From NCBI GenBank assembly GCA_016165875.1, contig JABBOT010000002.1, forward strand, positions 33,138,997-33,202,996: a stretch of DNA of 64,000 nt, given 5' to 3'. This stretch comes from Acanthopleura granulata. Lineage: Eukaryota; Mollusca; Polyplacophora; Chitonida; Chitonidae. A program made the position numbers and the translations under genes. Below are positions 23,401 to 38,400 of the stretch, in pieces (the stretch's first letter is position 1; each line of letters starts with the position of its first letter). Under the pieces are notes generated by a model. The model made no database searches. It saw nothing but the letters and a program-made list of their open reading frames with translations, and was not told the origin of the DNA.

Positions 23401-26400
23401 TGCGTCTACAGAGCCCATGCTTCAGACAGGGGCAGATTGCATCAGTTTCTACTGACCCTTATGTATCTAAATCATACTTGACAATCCAACTCATCATGCT
23501 GAGACAGATCAAATTAAACAAGGACAAATATTTTGGCCAGTTATTCATTTGCAGAGTTTCAGATTTTTAATGAACTTCTGAAGTACAGGGAAGGCACCAG
23601 AAAGCTAACAGGAAGCTGTTCTCTGATTTTCAGAGCACAAAATATGTACAGAAATGTATTTGAACAATTGAGATCAGATACAATATTGGTATAGAATCTT
23701 TTATAATAATTTTATAAATAACAGAAGTACTTGCTTGTACACAATATCAAGAGACGATGGGATTTTAGCTTTGTTCTGTATTGTCATTTGTGATTGTTGT
23801 CTTAGTGTGACATGAAAAATTAAATTTAAATATTTCTTTGTGTTTCCATGATTACAGTTCTTTGTTATTTACTTTCTTTGTTGTTTTGTTTTTTTTCTTA
23901 TTTGTTTCACAAGTAACATAACAAAAATAGACCAATATAATACAGTACAGTGGAATTGAAAAATATCAGATTTGAATTTTTTTTTCATGTAATTTGAAAG
24001 TTTCAACCTCAGCAGAATCTTGCAGAATGAAAGAAATGTCTGAAGAAATATAAATTAGTGTTTCCTTCACAAGAAAGAACAAAACACATTTTGTTATTGT
24101 TATAGGTCCTGGAACATACAACATAACAGGTTTGGGGTCAGAGAGCATGAGGAAAGCCTACATAGAGAGCACAAGAAGAGGAGTGTTTGGGACAACATCA
24201 GTGCGATCTGTCAAACTCACTGACAGAGAGCAGACTGAACAGCCAGGGCCTGCTGAATACCAAGTTAAAGAAAAACCCTTCCAAAGTCGTTACCAACAAA
24301 AGTCATCTATGTTTGCCTCCACCAGTTCAAGGATTTCAGAGGTGCCCAATGTAATCAAGGTAACACTCTTATTTATCGCAACCCCAGCCCTTGGATATTT
24401 ATTTGTGGGTTTCATGTATGAAATTTCTGCGTCAACTGTAGATATCTCTGAAGAGAAATGTGTCCCAGAAAAAAAAAAATTTAAATATTAGGAGAATGAA
24501 GAGAACAGTGGCCTTACAGCCACATCATGGACATTTGAACTTTCTAAAGGAATAATATCAATGATGTTAACATGCAGACCTGTGTCTTGGTGACTTGACA
24601 TGGTGAATCCATTATGGGCATGCATAGATAGGCTGTTGACTGACTACTTTCAGTACATCTATAGGCATGGATTTGTGCTTTTATTGCTTGCCTAAGTGAG
24701 TGTAGCTGTTACAAGCATAGGCTGTTGACTCACTGGCTTGTGAATGTACGTTTGACCTTTCAGTAGCTATGTGCAAAGGTTGTTTCCTTGGTCCAGTGAG
24801 TCTATTACAAACATAGGCTATTGACTCACTGACATTTACGCCTACAGTTGACCATTCAGTAGCGATGGGCACAAGATTGTTTCCCTGGTCCCTTGCATGA
24901 GTCTGTTGCAAACGTAGACTATTGACTCACTGACATTTATGCCTACAGTTGACCATTCAGTAGCAATGGGCACAAGATTGTTTCCCTGGCCCATTGCATG
25001 AGTCTGTTACAAACGTAGACTATTGGCTCACCAACATGTGTATGTGCATTTGACCTTTCAGCAGCTATAGGCACAACTACAAGATTACTCCATTGAAGTC
25101 AAAATAATAAACTCATCAAAATGAATTTGTTCTGAGTTACTTATGAAGCTGTTCAGTGGATCAAGCTAGATGCAAAGCACATGATTCTCTGGTATTTTGT
25201 CTGTCTTATATCAGTACATTTAGGGACGTTTTGTGCATGGTTAATCTTTGTATGTCTGTAACACTTTCTCTCTGTTTGAAAACAGGAAGCTGAGAATTTT
25301 GCTCTTCCTGATGTGGCTCTCGATCATTGATAAGACAGCCAATATGGTGACCAATGCATACTTAAGCATCTTGTGCGTGATTTCTCATAAATTCACAAAG
25401 CCTGCAGCTGCAGTCTTGTGACAGCGCAGACCAGTATTCGTCACCATCGTGGTCTTCTTTAGGAGAGGAATGCTGTACATTATTAATGCATTCTGATTAT
25501 AGATGAAAACTGATGGCACTTGCCACTGTCTGAATCTGTCCTCATATCATCCTTTCACATTTTCCATCAGTCTTTAGTTTTTAGTATAACTTTGAGTTTA
25601 AATTTGCAGTTGTTTGAAGTCTTGTTCAAACTGTTCCATCATAAGGAGCAGTTTTCATATAAATAAAACTTATCTTCTTTTCATACGCACTGATTTTCAA
25701 CCAGCCATGATTTTTGTCCTCTCTGGAAACCGCACTGGAAACTCTGTGTGTTATTAATACACAGTCCACCTTGCAGTAATTATTACATTACTTTGATTGA
25801 AAGTAAACTAAGGTAGCATTAAATATGAAGACCTGATGGGAAATGAGTTTGAACTGAGACAGCAGTGGGTCAGTCTTTGTAGGAAGTCCCCTGAAACAGT
25901 TCAATACATGAGACAAAAACTTCTCTCAGCCTTCAAAAAAACCTTACATGATGTCTCAGCTACTAGTTATCAGTTTTTCCCCCAAATATTGAAAATTAAA
26001 TAGACTTGAACCAAAGGGAAATTTGAAGACATACAACATTGCCAGCAATGTTTGACCATTCTAGAGAGCTTATATTGGGCAGTACCATACTGGATTGTCT
26101 CCCTTTCTCCTAACAGACCAGACTGTGTGCATGCTGGGATCTGTCTGGCTCAGAGTTCATTGATCTGCTTTGTAGATTAGAAACCTTGTGGCATTTCAGC
26201 AGGGTGTAAACCTATTCAGGGTGGAATTATCTAATATGTTTGACCTTCAAGAACAATTACACTTGTGTAGATAAGATCTCATCACCTGTCAAGATACTTC
26301 ATTTTGGATATGGGAACATTTGACAAATTTTAAAAACAACTTTCAGTTTTAACATTTGTTTTAAGCTGTCAGCGTATAATTTATCCCAAGTTATCTTAGA

Positions 26401-29400
26401 GAGGGAAAATGTAGATTTGTCTGTGGTTTAAATGCCAGCGTTTGACTTTATGACAGTTATGTCATCTGGAAGCTTGTCCTGGCTGCTGAGAGTCAAGAAT
26501 GACTGCACAGATATGTCCTACTGTGTGTCCTGAATTCTAAATTGATTCCTGGTGATTCTGTGTAATCTCTTGAATGAACCTGGTGGAAGTGACTGGTGTT
26601 GAACAATCTCTTGGTTTAACAACCCTTTGTTCTCGGCAGCTCTCTGCTATCATCCGGGTTGACGCTGTCACTGGACATAACTCAGCTTGGTCGTCATAGA
26701 TGGCCGAGCAAATGTCCTCAGTGGAGGGTGACGGTGTGGCAGTGGCTAATGTTGTCACCTGCTGGCTCCGTCAAGATGCGTTTCAGCCCCCTGAGAAGGG
26801 TGAGGTTGAGCAGAACAAAGGAAAGGGGATGTCGGGAGCATGCCCATCACACCCAAACAAGCCTAATTAAAGATAAAGTATCTCAGACCCACTCTATTAT
26901 CCCTTTGCTCAAGCTCCCATTTTCATTGTCAGCCAGAAATTAAAAAAAAGGGACTCATTAGCAGAATGTTAAGCTAATCACTCGGCAAAGATTCAGAGAG
27001 AGAGCGGCGTGCAAAGGACGCAGAAATCTCCGTCATCACGCCTGAGCATGGCTGCTCTATCATTTATGATAGAGTATCTGATGAATTTTTCATCTAATTT
27101 TTGGTTTAATCTATACATGTGAAATAGTCAGTGTGAATTGTTCAAAGTTAACGCTTTGGTTTATTTATTACACATGTAGGCTTTCGGTGATACAATCTAG
27201 TCCGATGAACAGGGCTTATCGTTTCTATCAGCGACAGGTGCATGTGTAAACACTATAATAGTTTCTGCTAACAAATAGGTATAATTCTACTTGTAGAAAG
27301 TTGCCTCCCTTGAGCTGTACATAAACATTGTGTACATTGTATGTGTGCATCCCACTGCAGCATGGTACCTATTACACAGCAGTAGTTTAAACAACAGTTG
27401 ACAGTATTTATGGAAATTTGCGGTAGATATGTTTCAGATTTTACCAAGCCTTTCCTGGTGATTCATAGTTTTGCTTGTACAAACCTGTACATACACTTGA
27501 AATGGGCTGTTTAATGTTAATATGTGTGGGGAAGGAGATAGTGAGCGAGGAGGAAATGTCCTCACTTCTGGTTTGATTCCTAGATCAGTTAAAATGACAC
27601 CTCCTCCCCGTCTCCGTTGTAATTAAATTGACAGACCCATCAAGCATGTCGGTTTGAAGATTTCCCCTTGAAAATTCGCTGTGGAAACAATAAAAGTAGC
27701 CTTTTATCTCATTTCCAGACAATATTTCTTCAATCTGCCATTGCCTAAAGGGGTAGCCAAAGTTGAGTTGAGTGTAGTGACATCTGATTGGTGGATAGAA
27801 CTCTCCAGGGTGTTTAGTCCCCCATATTTTAACGTAGCTCGAAATGCAGTGTCTTCAATAATTCATGGTTCTGGCCATTGTCTTTGTTTCAAGAAGAAGT
27901 ATCATCGTAAGGGTGTTCCCTTTAATTGGTTGACAGAGCCTTTGTTTGCATGTTACTTTGTACTGTCTAGGTTGTGATTATCCAGGATCCCATTGGCTGT
28001 AGCCTCTGGCCATTTGTCCAATGAGACAGAAGAATGACCTGGTGCTGGTGTAACTTCCTGCATGTTTTAATGTGGAGAAGATTTGTGCATGGACAGTGTG
28101 CGTTACTGATTTTCCTCAGTCTGACCTGATGTTGCGTAATTGAAACTTGGTAATCAGGGCGATTTTTCACCTGGGGCTATGACAGCCAGTTTGTTATGAA
28201 TTATACTGCATTATGGTTAATATAGGAGACGTGATTAAGGCCAGCTTGGTGACAGCCCCTGCATTATCTCTCCAGATGTACAGAACATGATGCCCTTTGT
28301 GTTCAGTGCTATCAGAGTTTCAACTCATCCCGTTGTTTTAATTTTTTGCAATTGTTTAAACACACATACGTTTAACTAGTAAAGTTTCTTATCACCCTTG
28401 GTGCAAAATGAAATAATTCACATTTATCCTTGAGCTTTTGAAAGAATATGCTGTGCAGGTCAACTTTGAAAAGTGAATCATTGTTTCTTGAGTGAGAGGA
28501 ATAACTAATACAGTTTTATTCAGCAAACAGTTGATTGGGGTAGGCACCTATATATGTTCATTTTCTCAGTCATGACATCTAAAGATCCTTTGACCAGACA
28601 GTTTCTGTGATAAATCAGAGAAACCCTTGTCTTCTGTTAGTATTGCTTGGACATGTTTGTACCACATAATACAGTAGATGATAGTTTTGCCACATCTTAG
28701 CGATTGAGTTGGGTTTCGAGGTGTAATCATTATGTGATCATCCCTATGCACATGATTACATTGCCATGTTGTATATTACAGCAAGTCAGTATATTCTGGC
28801 CATGCTTATCATTTGCTGTAACCATAAATTGTATATTGTGGCATTTGTGTTGAAGTTGTGGTAATCTGATATGCGTTTTACCTCCTTTCTGATGTCTAGA
28901 CACCCGGTCATGGCATCGATCACATTTCAGGTGTGAATTAAAAGACAATTAAATCAATCATTTATTGGAGAAAGTTTTATTCTGGTGACAAATCGTGAGT
29001 GTGTCACAAGATGAGAGTTTTACTCTCTTTGTGTCTGCTCGAGATCCCAAATGCTCCCATCAGGAGAGTGCAGATGGTCTAATCCAGTAATGGCTGTCTT
29101 CATTTATAAGGGGGTGTAAGTTTTAATTTATTTGATAACACCTTCAACACTGACATCTGTGATTGCATGCCATAAAGGACGGACAAGTCTGGACAAGTAC
29201 TCCAATGCTGGTGAAACATTAACACACTGCAGGTGATGAGAATGATAGTTCATGGCTGGCTTAACAGGGAAGGGGGGTGCGTGTGGAGGAGAGACAGCCA
29301 GCAGGACGCCCTCTGTCCCACAGAGCCGGACATTTCCTGGTTACTGCTGAATTTCTCTGAGTGTTATAGTCAGCTGTGAAGGGAGGTTGAAGTATTAGGA

Positions 29401-32400
29401 CTTGTTATAAAACATTGTTGTGGCTGTTGTGTGTGTGCCTTAAGAGATGTGGCTTAAGGAACTGCGGGCAAACAGGGCCAGCTGCCCAGCCCCGTCTGAG
29501 CTTCCTCCGCCATCCAGGGGGGGTCATGTTTTATTCAGGGACCTCTCCAGACAACAGCGGAATCACTCAGGTGGCCGGCAGCCTTTATACACAGCCTCTG
29601 GCAGAGCAGTTATAAATATTGTCAAATCAGGGAAGGGCCGTAATTTTCACAGCAGGTTAGAACTTTGCGCTGTACATGTCCGTAATGATTGTAGTATGGG
29701 TCAGACAATGAGGTAACTGTAGAACATAAATATACATGTCCATAATATGTTATCCGTAATTGCCAATTTCTAGGGAATACTGCCGTTTTGATTTATGGCT
29801 GGGCATTATCTTGTATTTTTTCTATATATTCGTAAATATAGATGATGGCATGCATTTTATTGATACAAACAAACAAAGGCTATTCAGCCCCAAAATGTTG
29901 AAATTTCCCTACTGCCTTCAGAAGGCCAGATTACCCAGCCTGAGGCTGTTGACTTTAATTACATATAGCATGTTGAGGGACATTTGGTAACAATGTAACA
30001 ATGTATTTTAGTGAAGTTAATTAAGCTGAAAATGCCTCATAATGCCACTTCATATGAACTCATGCAGACAGTTAGCTATTACATTATCAACTGTAAAAAA
30101 GGCTTTTCAAAGCCATCTACCATTAGCTTGTGATTCGTTGTGTTGGTTTAAGCTTGTGTTGAGATAATTATTAGATTTGAGATGAAATCAAACCTCCTAT
30201 TGGAAGACTCATAAATCTATGAATGTTTGAACAAATTTAATATATATGTACACATTAAAACTTTTTAAGGGAAATTCTCTGAACAAGAATACATTAAGTT
30301 TTATGGTTTGAGTGCATTTGAATAATAATAAAAATGGCCTAAAATTTTAGAGGCATATACTAACAGTCATAAAATATTACTTTTGGTGCTGAAACTTAAA
30401 TATCCCAGGAGGATATCCTAGCTATCTTCCCACCAAACCTGAAAACATCTTTCTAAACCAATGCTGCTCTCAGACATTACTCTCAGAATCAGAGAAAAAA
30501 GGTCACTTAGTCATGGGCAGAATTTTAGGTCAAATACAGTCTATGTAGACCAGTAAGCCCAGCTTTTCCTCCCTGGAAACTAATTATCATGTCAGACCAG
30601 TGGTTTGTACTATGTGCTGACCTGATGTATGTGTTGTGATATGCCTGACTCACTGGCATGTTCACTGGATACTCATAGACTTGTAGCCCACACTTAACCA
30701 TTACTCAATGTTTTTATTTGGTGTAGTCTTTAAGACACGTAGCAAAAATGATCAGAGGTTAGTTGGGACGGCTTTGTTGTGATCAGGACAGGGCAGAATC
30801 TCCGGAAGTCTGGATTCAAGGAATTATGGACCTCCATTTATCATCTGTATCAATATTCTAGAAGCAAAAGTAGCTGAGAGCTAATCCTTTTCATCAGGGG
30901 AGATAATTAATCATCGTGTATCTCGAGTCATCCGGGTTTGCTTGTAAACTACTGAGCAGAGGGTTGAGTGGGGAGTGGGGGAGTGGAGAAGCTTGTGGGG
31001 TTGGCCAAGCATACACTGGCACCTCAACCCCTAAACTACATGCTGTTAGCACCACACCCAAAGAATGCTAGGCCGGATCTTTTATTAACGTATTCAACAG
31101 GGGTGTTTTGTGCCATCCACTTATTGTCCACTCTGGTCACAAGAAGGCTGTGTCAACATTTGGTCGTGTCATCTGTACAACAGATCATTCACCGTATGTT
31201 AATCACTCAGATTTCCTGGCATGCTTCACACAGTCTGTATAACCAACATAATAACAGTTGTTATGAAATTAGTTTTGATTTATAGACCACATAAAATAAG
31301 ACAATTCTTGGATACAGAAGTCAAATTCATGGGATAAAATTGCTCTATATGTATTTAGTATCATTGTTTATGATGACATACACTTGATATTCATAACTAT
31401 TCATAATGTGCTTCCCCATTTCTTCTTACATCCTAAATGTGCACAGCTTAATAGATAAGCACAGTTTACGCCATATTTTGGTGCACCTAATCCTAAATAA
31501 AGTGGTTTAGGTCAGTTTAATGGAAAATAGTTTGGCATAATTTGTCAGAGTAATTGCAGCAATTTTTTAACCAGAAAAGGGGGATGAAGAAAATTGTAAG
31601 ATGTTTTTCCGTGTTATAATATTGACATGTTTCTGTTATATTAGGAAATATCTCACAGTACATGATCCTAGTGAGAACATTTTTTCTCTGTACCCTTCCT
31701 CTAATTCCTGACAATTACCTCACACTTACTGCCCGCTGTTACATGTAACACACCCAGTATTTGGTTCTCTGGTGGGAGATCTGCATCATCTTAACCTGAC
31801 GGTTAGTTTGGTGTCTGCATTGTCTCTGCACACAGAGGAACTGATACTGGTAATGATGTCGTATATCTCTACACCTGGATAACACTGCTGGGAGAAAACT
31901 CTTGGTTGAGTAAGATAGGTAAACACCAGTGATATAAGACAGAGCTGAGATTCTCTCCATCTGTCAGCCTTAAGTGTGCTTTAAATCTGCCAGGGAGAAG
32001 GCTGCTATACTATCAAACGCACATGTGGCTTTCTTTGAACCTGATAATAGTGCACCGTGTTTTCAGATTTCCATACCTTGTAAAGCCACTCATGGCACAC
32101 TTAGCACCTCTGTATGTTTCACTGAGCTGACTTTTGTTTCAGTATTAAAGAGCTTTTAAATGTATACGAAAAGCTGTATTCGGAAATCATGTTTTTGTTG
32201 CATATTAGCATATATAATGATAAAAATGAGTAGAAACCTAATTCTGTAATTAAGAATTAGTTAAATGTGCATTAGAAATATTTCATATCACATATTTCAC
32301 CAAAGTAACAATATAGTAACAGTAATTAATACATGTATATGGTTATTGAGGGGAATATAAACTCATTAGGGTTTATCATATCCCATTCAAGCTGTAATAC

Positions 32401-35400
32401 ATGAGGTATAAAGTTGTCCTCCATGACTAAGTTGCACATTTTTTCTGATTCTAAGAGTTCTGCTGACATAAAAAAGGCATTTTGATGTTTGTTTGGTAGA
32501 TAAGATATCATACTGGAAAAATATGTCTGAACACCAAAACAAAAAACATTTTATGGCATTAATTTCCTTGTAAATATGCTCCATTATGTGCAAATTTTAG
32601 GTCATTAAGGGTAGGTATAGTAAGATACACAGGTAAAATTCATAAATTGCTATAGTGATAATACTATGAATAGGATGAAATTGAAATACAGGTCATGATA
32701 ATCTGCCAACGCACTCCTTATGAATCAACTTTTTTTAATCAGTTTAGACTTAAAAATGGATTTAGAAGACATAAATTGATTCCCAGAGATTGTATTTTTG
32801 TCACTCAGTAATCACCAGTAAATCTTTATGTGAAGTAATGGAGAAGCATGTTTTATTTAGGTGCATAACCCAGCGTGGCAACTTAGAACTGGCTAGCGCT
32901 TGGGCGCTGACTGCCAATAGGCAGGGTAAATCTTGTGTGCTCAGCCTTGTGTAGAAGCGGTAATTGACATCAACCTATTCTCAACGTTTTGGCAGGCTGT
33001 CCTTGTAAATTAACTTGTTTGACAAAGAGGGAAAAACTAAAGAGTCTATAATTTTGAGATCAAATTTAAAAGCATTACACAGCGTATTAGAGCTGAGATT
33101 AAGAAGGGCTGTAATGCATACAAAATAGGCAAGTTGACAGGTTTATTGATCCAGCCTGGCTCCAGCTGCCTCTTACAGCACTACACGCTTAAGTCAATAG
33201 TTTGCACTAGAGCAATCAGTTACCTATTGCCTTAGCTAGTCACCGCACAAACTTAATATTGTTCAAACCTATTTGGTTTTGACGTTTAGCTAACTTAGAG
33301 GAGATGAATAGATGCACAACATCGTTGGCAGACAACCCGATCCAATTTGTGTACAAATGGAGGAAAATTGGCAATTTCTGACTGCTATCAATCAATGAAC
33401 GATCAATCGGTGTCCAGTTGAGCATTCCTGGCCTATTCTGTGTCTGTTTGTAGTGTGGGCTGATTTGTGAGTAGAGAAGTCGTGAACTGTGGGGGAATGT
33501 GAATGGCACTGACAATCACTAGCCAATTGTTGCTGTCAGACATTTAAGACCAATTTACTTTACATTGGCTGATTTGGTGACCATGTGAACTTTTTGTATT
33601 GCAGCATAATTGCTCACCATATGCAAATAGAAAACAAATTCGACCAGGACTTAAAGCTGGAATTAATGTTTTTCCTTTGTGGTTATACTTTGACAATTAG
33701 TTTAATATTTGTCTTCATATTTTAGAGTATTTATTTTTCCTGTAATCTTTTTCCAGCAATTTCAGACATTTCTAACCTATTAAATGTGGAAACATTTATG
33801 TTTTTTTATTTTACACTACATGACTTCCTGTGTGTAAATGTAGATAATCATAATGATTCTATAAGTCTGATTATTGGCCTGTTGATGACTGAATAGTCAG
33901 GTGAATGAACCATGGCCACTATCATTTCCAACCTTCCAAAAACCAAGAGGAACAGAGTGGATTTGTACACTATCTAGATAGATGTGGTATATCTCTGGTT
34001 AAACATGTGTTACAATTTGCATACATGCAACAAAGGAAAAATATAACCCAATTAACACCATGTATGTGATATCTTTCCACTTCAAATTAAAGACCATTGT
34101 GGTTCACTTTAAGATTGAGTACTTCATATCTATAATTTACATTCAGTTTTCTTTTTTAAGGATAATGATTTGCAGGGTAACTTGTCACCGTCAGTTTCAT
34201 GTTCAGAATCCTCTTTTATTCAGTCTACATTTTTCTGTAATACGCAGATTCTGACTTGTCTGTAATATTTCTACCCGTGTTCCTTTTTTTTTCTAGCTAG
34301 GCTTGTGAAACATTTTTCAAAATTAGCTTTGGTTGCCTTGAAAAATTTTAAAAATTGCCACCCAGGACTCACTGTCTTCCATGCTCTGTAGGAGAGGAAT
34401 AGTTGACTTTTTATATCCCAAGTCTCTAGTGCAGGTCTCCCAAGCCCAGGTCAAAGCAATCGAACCCGAGGCACTTAAGACAAACCTGGGCAGCATTGAA
34501 AGTTATCTGCAGTTTTGCCTACAGACAGCCAGACTGTAAAATTTGCAAAAATACATTGACATCTGGGTTTTTACAAAAAAAAATCTTTCTTATTTGCACT
34601 TTTTGACAGCATGTTACTTCATTGTTATGCAAGGCACGGTCGAAAGCGAAATGCCTGCTGTGATTCAAGTGCAGACTTGTGTATTACATGTATTTCAGCT
34701 TAGATGCTGGGCTGGTATGTTAAGTTGCTGTACATACATGCAGATAAACTGAGCATGTGAGATAATATAGGGGAACAGGCCTGATATATCTGATGTTTTG
34801 TAGCGATGGGACGTCTACAACACCCACATGCATGTTTGCAGTCTCCTGTCACAACAGTTTAATGTTGCACAGCGGTCTGATAAAATCCTCTCAGGGTCTT
34901 AACTGTTGCTTAAATTGGTGGTCCACATTCCTGCAATCAAATCTGGACTTTCTCTGAAGTGTGGGAATTTCTCAGGCAAAAACTGTCTCTGTGTCATACT
35001 GAGGAACTTCATCTATGTCAGTAAGATTTGATTTTGTCAGATTAGCTCCTGAAAAGTAACTGTGTTTTGTGAAGATCCCCCTCTAAGTGACCAGGCTAAT
35101 GCGAACCCTGGCAGTGTGTGGCTGGCCACATGGGAGGAACTGTCTCTTGTATTTATTACAGAAATCACTAAAGCAAAGTTAACCATTGGTGTCAAGGGTA
35201 GGTTTTATTGCATAAGCTGTGGAGTATATGACTCATCCAAGCCTGGAACTGTTCTTTTGGATTGTAGTCATAAAAATTGAACTGAGGTTTCCTAAGCATT
35301 CGACAAGATGGTGGTTGATGTTAGTTCCATGCTGCTCTTTGGTCAGTTGATATGTTTTAGTATGATTGGAGGTGATGTAATTCAGTTAGTAAATCAGCCT

Positions 35401-38400
35401 ACTCAACTGAAGCTCTTGAGATGGTCCATGTTGGTTTATATGAAGGATAACATCAGGAATTCTGTGACTGGCATGCCACCACTGTCTGTAGTGGATGTTT
35501 TCTGTGGCGCAGACCAGCAGGGAACATAACCTCATTGGATTCTGCTCTGGAATGTCAGGATCACTGAATGAGATTCCAGCTAACAATTGATCATGGTGTG
35601 CAATTCCTAAACAGTCAAGTGAAGCACTTTTCTCCAGACAAGATTCCCCCAGTTGCCAGTTTATCTGAGGCCCACTTTTTTGAGAACAAGCCAACACACT
35701 TGACATCCCCTCCCCTTCATAACTAAAGCCCCTGAGCCTACCATTTTCCGTCCATATTTGATCAGTCAAAATAATTTCTCAAGCCATGTGTCACAGATTA
35801 GCCTAACAGAGAAATATTGGTTTGGATGTGAACTGGGGCAGCCATTGAGCAAGCTATGTGAAGATCATGTTCCTACTATTCCAGTTGACTGAAACTAAAC
35901 TATCAACACGGTTTTCTGTCTTTGTGTATCAAATACTCATTACTGTAAATTGGTTTCTAGTCAAAGGACCCTTGGAGGCATTTCTTTGAGGCAAACATCT
36001 GAAAGCTCAATATTTCACAAGGGTTTTTCAGTGGAGATGACATTAGCTTAGGAAGTGGAGTAGGCTGATTGTTAGAGGAAAAATAACCATGTGATGATAC
36101 AACAAATGGCCTAAATCTGTTCTTGACAGTTATGAATTCCCTTCCAAGGACTTTTATTAATTGAAGTGTGGTATAAATCAATACTTATCAATAAATTTGT
36201 TTGAAGGGCCACATTAAAGCCAAATAACGTAGCTGTAATAGTCAGCTTTATGTGTATTATTTTCACTGGGTGAAATGCCCTTTTGGTTTTGGAGTTCATA
36301 GCTCATAAGGCTGGAACAAAAATATGACATAGATTGACAAACTAGTGATAACCACCATTTCTTCATACAAATGGTGATCATGTGTAGAACTGCTTGTAAA
36401 AGGATCTACATTCTCAAAGAAGAGGTTACTGATTGCAAAACAAATAAGAAACAAAACCATTAACTTAAAACTGCAAATAATGGCTTTTCTTTTGAAATTA
36501 TCTTCTAACATTTGTCTTGTCCTCTGTCTCATTCCAGGAAATTCCCCCACCTGGCTCCTATGATGTTGGCCCATCGTTTGAAAAGTCCCAGGTCAAACCT
36601 GATAGAAAGAAGGCCCGCAGTGATGCTGGCGCTCGCAAACAAGGCTCTTTCATGTCATCCTCATCACGCTTCGCTCCGCCAAGAGACATTCCTATACCTG
36701 AGCAGGACACTGACTTTCCAGGTAAAGTCCCTTTGCTTCAGTCTTTATTTTATGAAGTTCAAGCCATGATTGCTTTGGGAACCACTTTATATGTGGGTCT
36801 TCCTGAGTGCAGTCCTCAGGTGGAAAATACCAACGACTTCATGAACATTGAGGCTGTATGCTGTTACATTGAAAGGGATCCATTGGCTTGATGTGTAATT
36901 TAGTTTGTTTTTAATAGGAAATCATATTTCATTAAACATTCCGACGAGAATGGTAATAACAAATTTAAGTCATGGACATGTATGATATTCAGCAGAGCTT
37001 TGTAGAAGGATATAGCCTTTCTTGATAGTTGTGTTTTGTTGTAATGTATGACATGGCCATACAAAGACAGGCTTTTGTGCTAGGTATGCTGCACACAGTC
37101 ACCAAAAAGTCACCCAGGAAATCTGACTGGCATCTGGATTTTCTTACAGCATCCACAACATTTAATCACTAGCATTCACGTTGTAGAAGATTATTTCTTC
37201 ATAGCGGTAGAAACTTATTTGCTGTTAAATTAAGTTTCAATTAAAAGTTATTAAGAGGTCACCATGACAACATATTTTTTTCTGTTATACATCTCATGAA
37301 ACATTAATTCATCTTGCCGTCCAGCCATAAGAAGTGTTTTACTATCAATGGAGAGTTCAGTAAGAGCTATCAGACCCTTGCCCTGTTAACTTGTATTGTT
37401 GAGCTCAATATCAGAGTGTTCAAAGAGCAAATATCATCAGAGCAATTTGATTTATTGGATGTAGCTACTCATGTTTATTGGTTTCCAAGCTGCCTCATTA
37501 CATTTCTCCCTCCTCAGAGATGCACTAACTGAAGGATCAAGTGTTGTCTACTGGTTTCCAATGGCCAAGAGAACTGGTCAGTCCATGTTTAGATTTACTG
37601 TTGCCTCAGAACATGGCTTTCACCACAATCTGTTGATTAGGGGGCTTCCCCTTCACAACTGGCCAAGTGACAACTCTCCATTTAGGGACAATTGACAAAA
37701 CAAACCGGCTATATGAAATATTCCCCCAACAGTGCCCCATTTGACTGCCAGGGGATATAATCTTTGATATTACAAGGGACTATCCAGGCTGTCCATGTTT
37801 TGAGACCTCAGTTGCGGGCTGATGGAGTGTGGTTTCAGAGTCCAGAGGTCCAGAGACTCTGTTCCCAGAGCTGTCTGATTTTGGTGAGAGAGGTTGCAAC
37901 CTGTATGGTCATGGTAACCGGGCCACTAGCTGTAGTGTTGTTGGGTGCCCTCAGACCGCACAGACCGCCCTATCAGCCCCTGTCCCGCAGGCATTTACCA
38001 GGGAGCCATTCTCCACACAACAAAACATGCTTTGGTACTTATGTTCTGGAGGCTTGTAATGATTGTCATGGAAATTGGATTGGGAGTGATTAAAGGGGTG
38101 TGTAGACCACCGAGGTTGGGATATTGCCGAAACAAATTGCTACCCTCCATCGATAAATCCTCCTCAACAGTCAAAACCAGAGGACTTTTTAGGCAATTGG
38201 ATTCAGCATGAGTCACGATTCTTGGCCTATGTCATTTACAAAACTTGGTACCATTGTGCACACTCAATGCTCTCTTGTCTCACCAAGTATTTTTTTCCAA
38301 CATACATTTATTGTCTGTTCATTTTGTATGTCCAAAAGCAGGATCATGTGTTACTCTCATGAATTCCAGCTTTATTTCATGGACAAATATTAAATAAATC

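Noticed and set aside
35386..35769. 127-codon minus-strand frame in intron 8
   Set aside because: No known domain or splice sites; consistent with chance.
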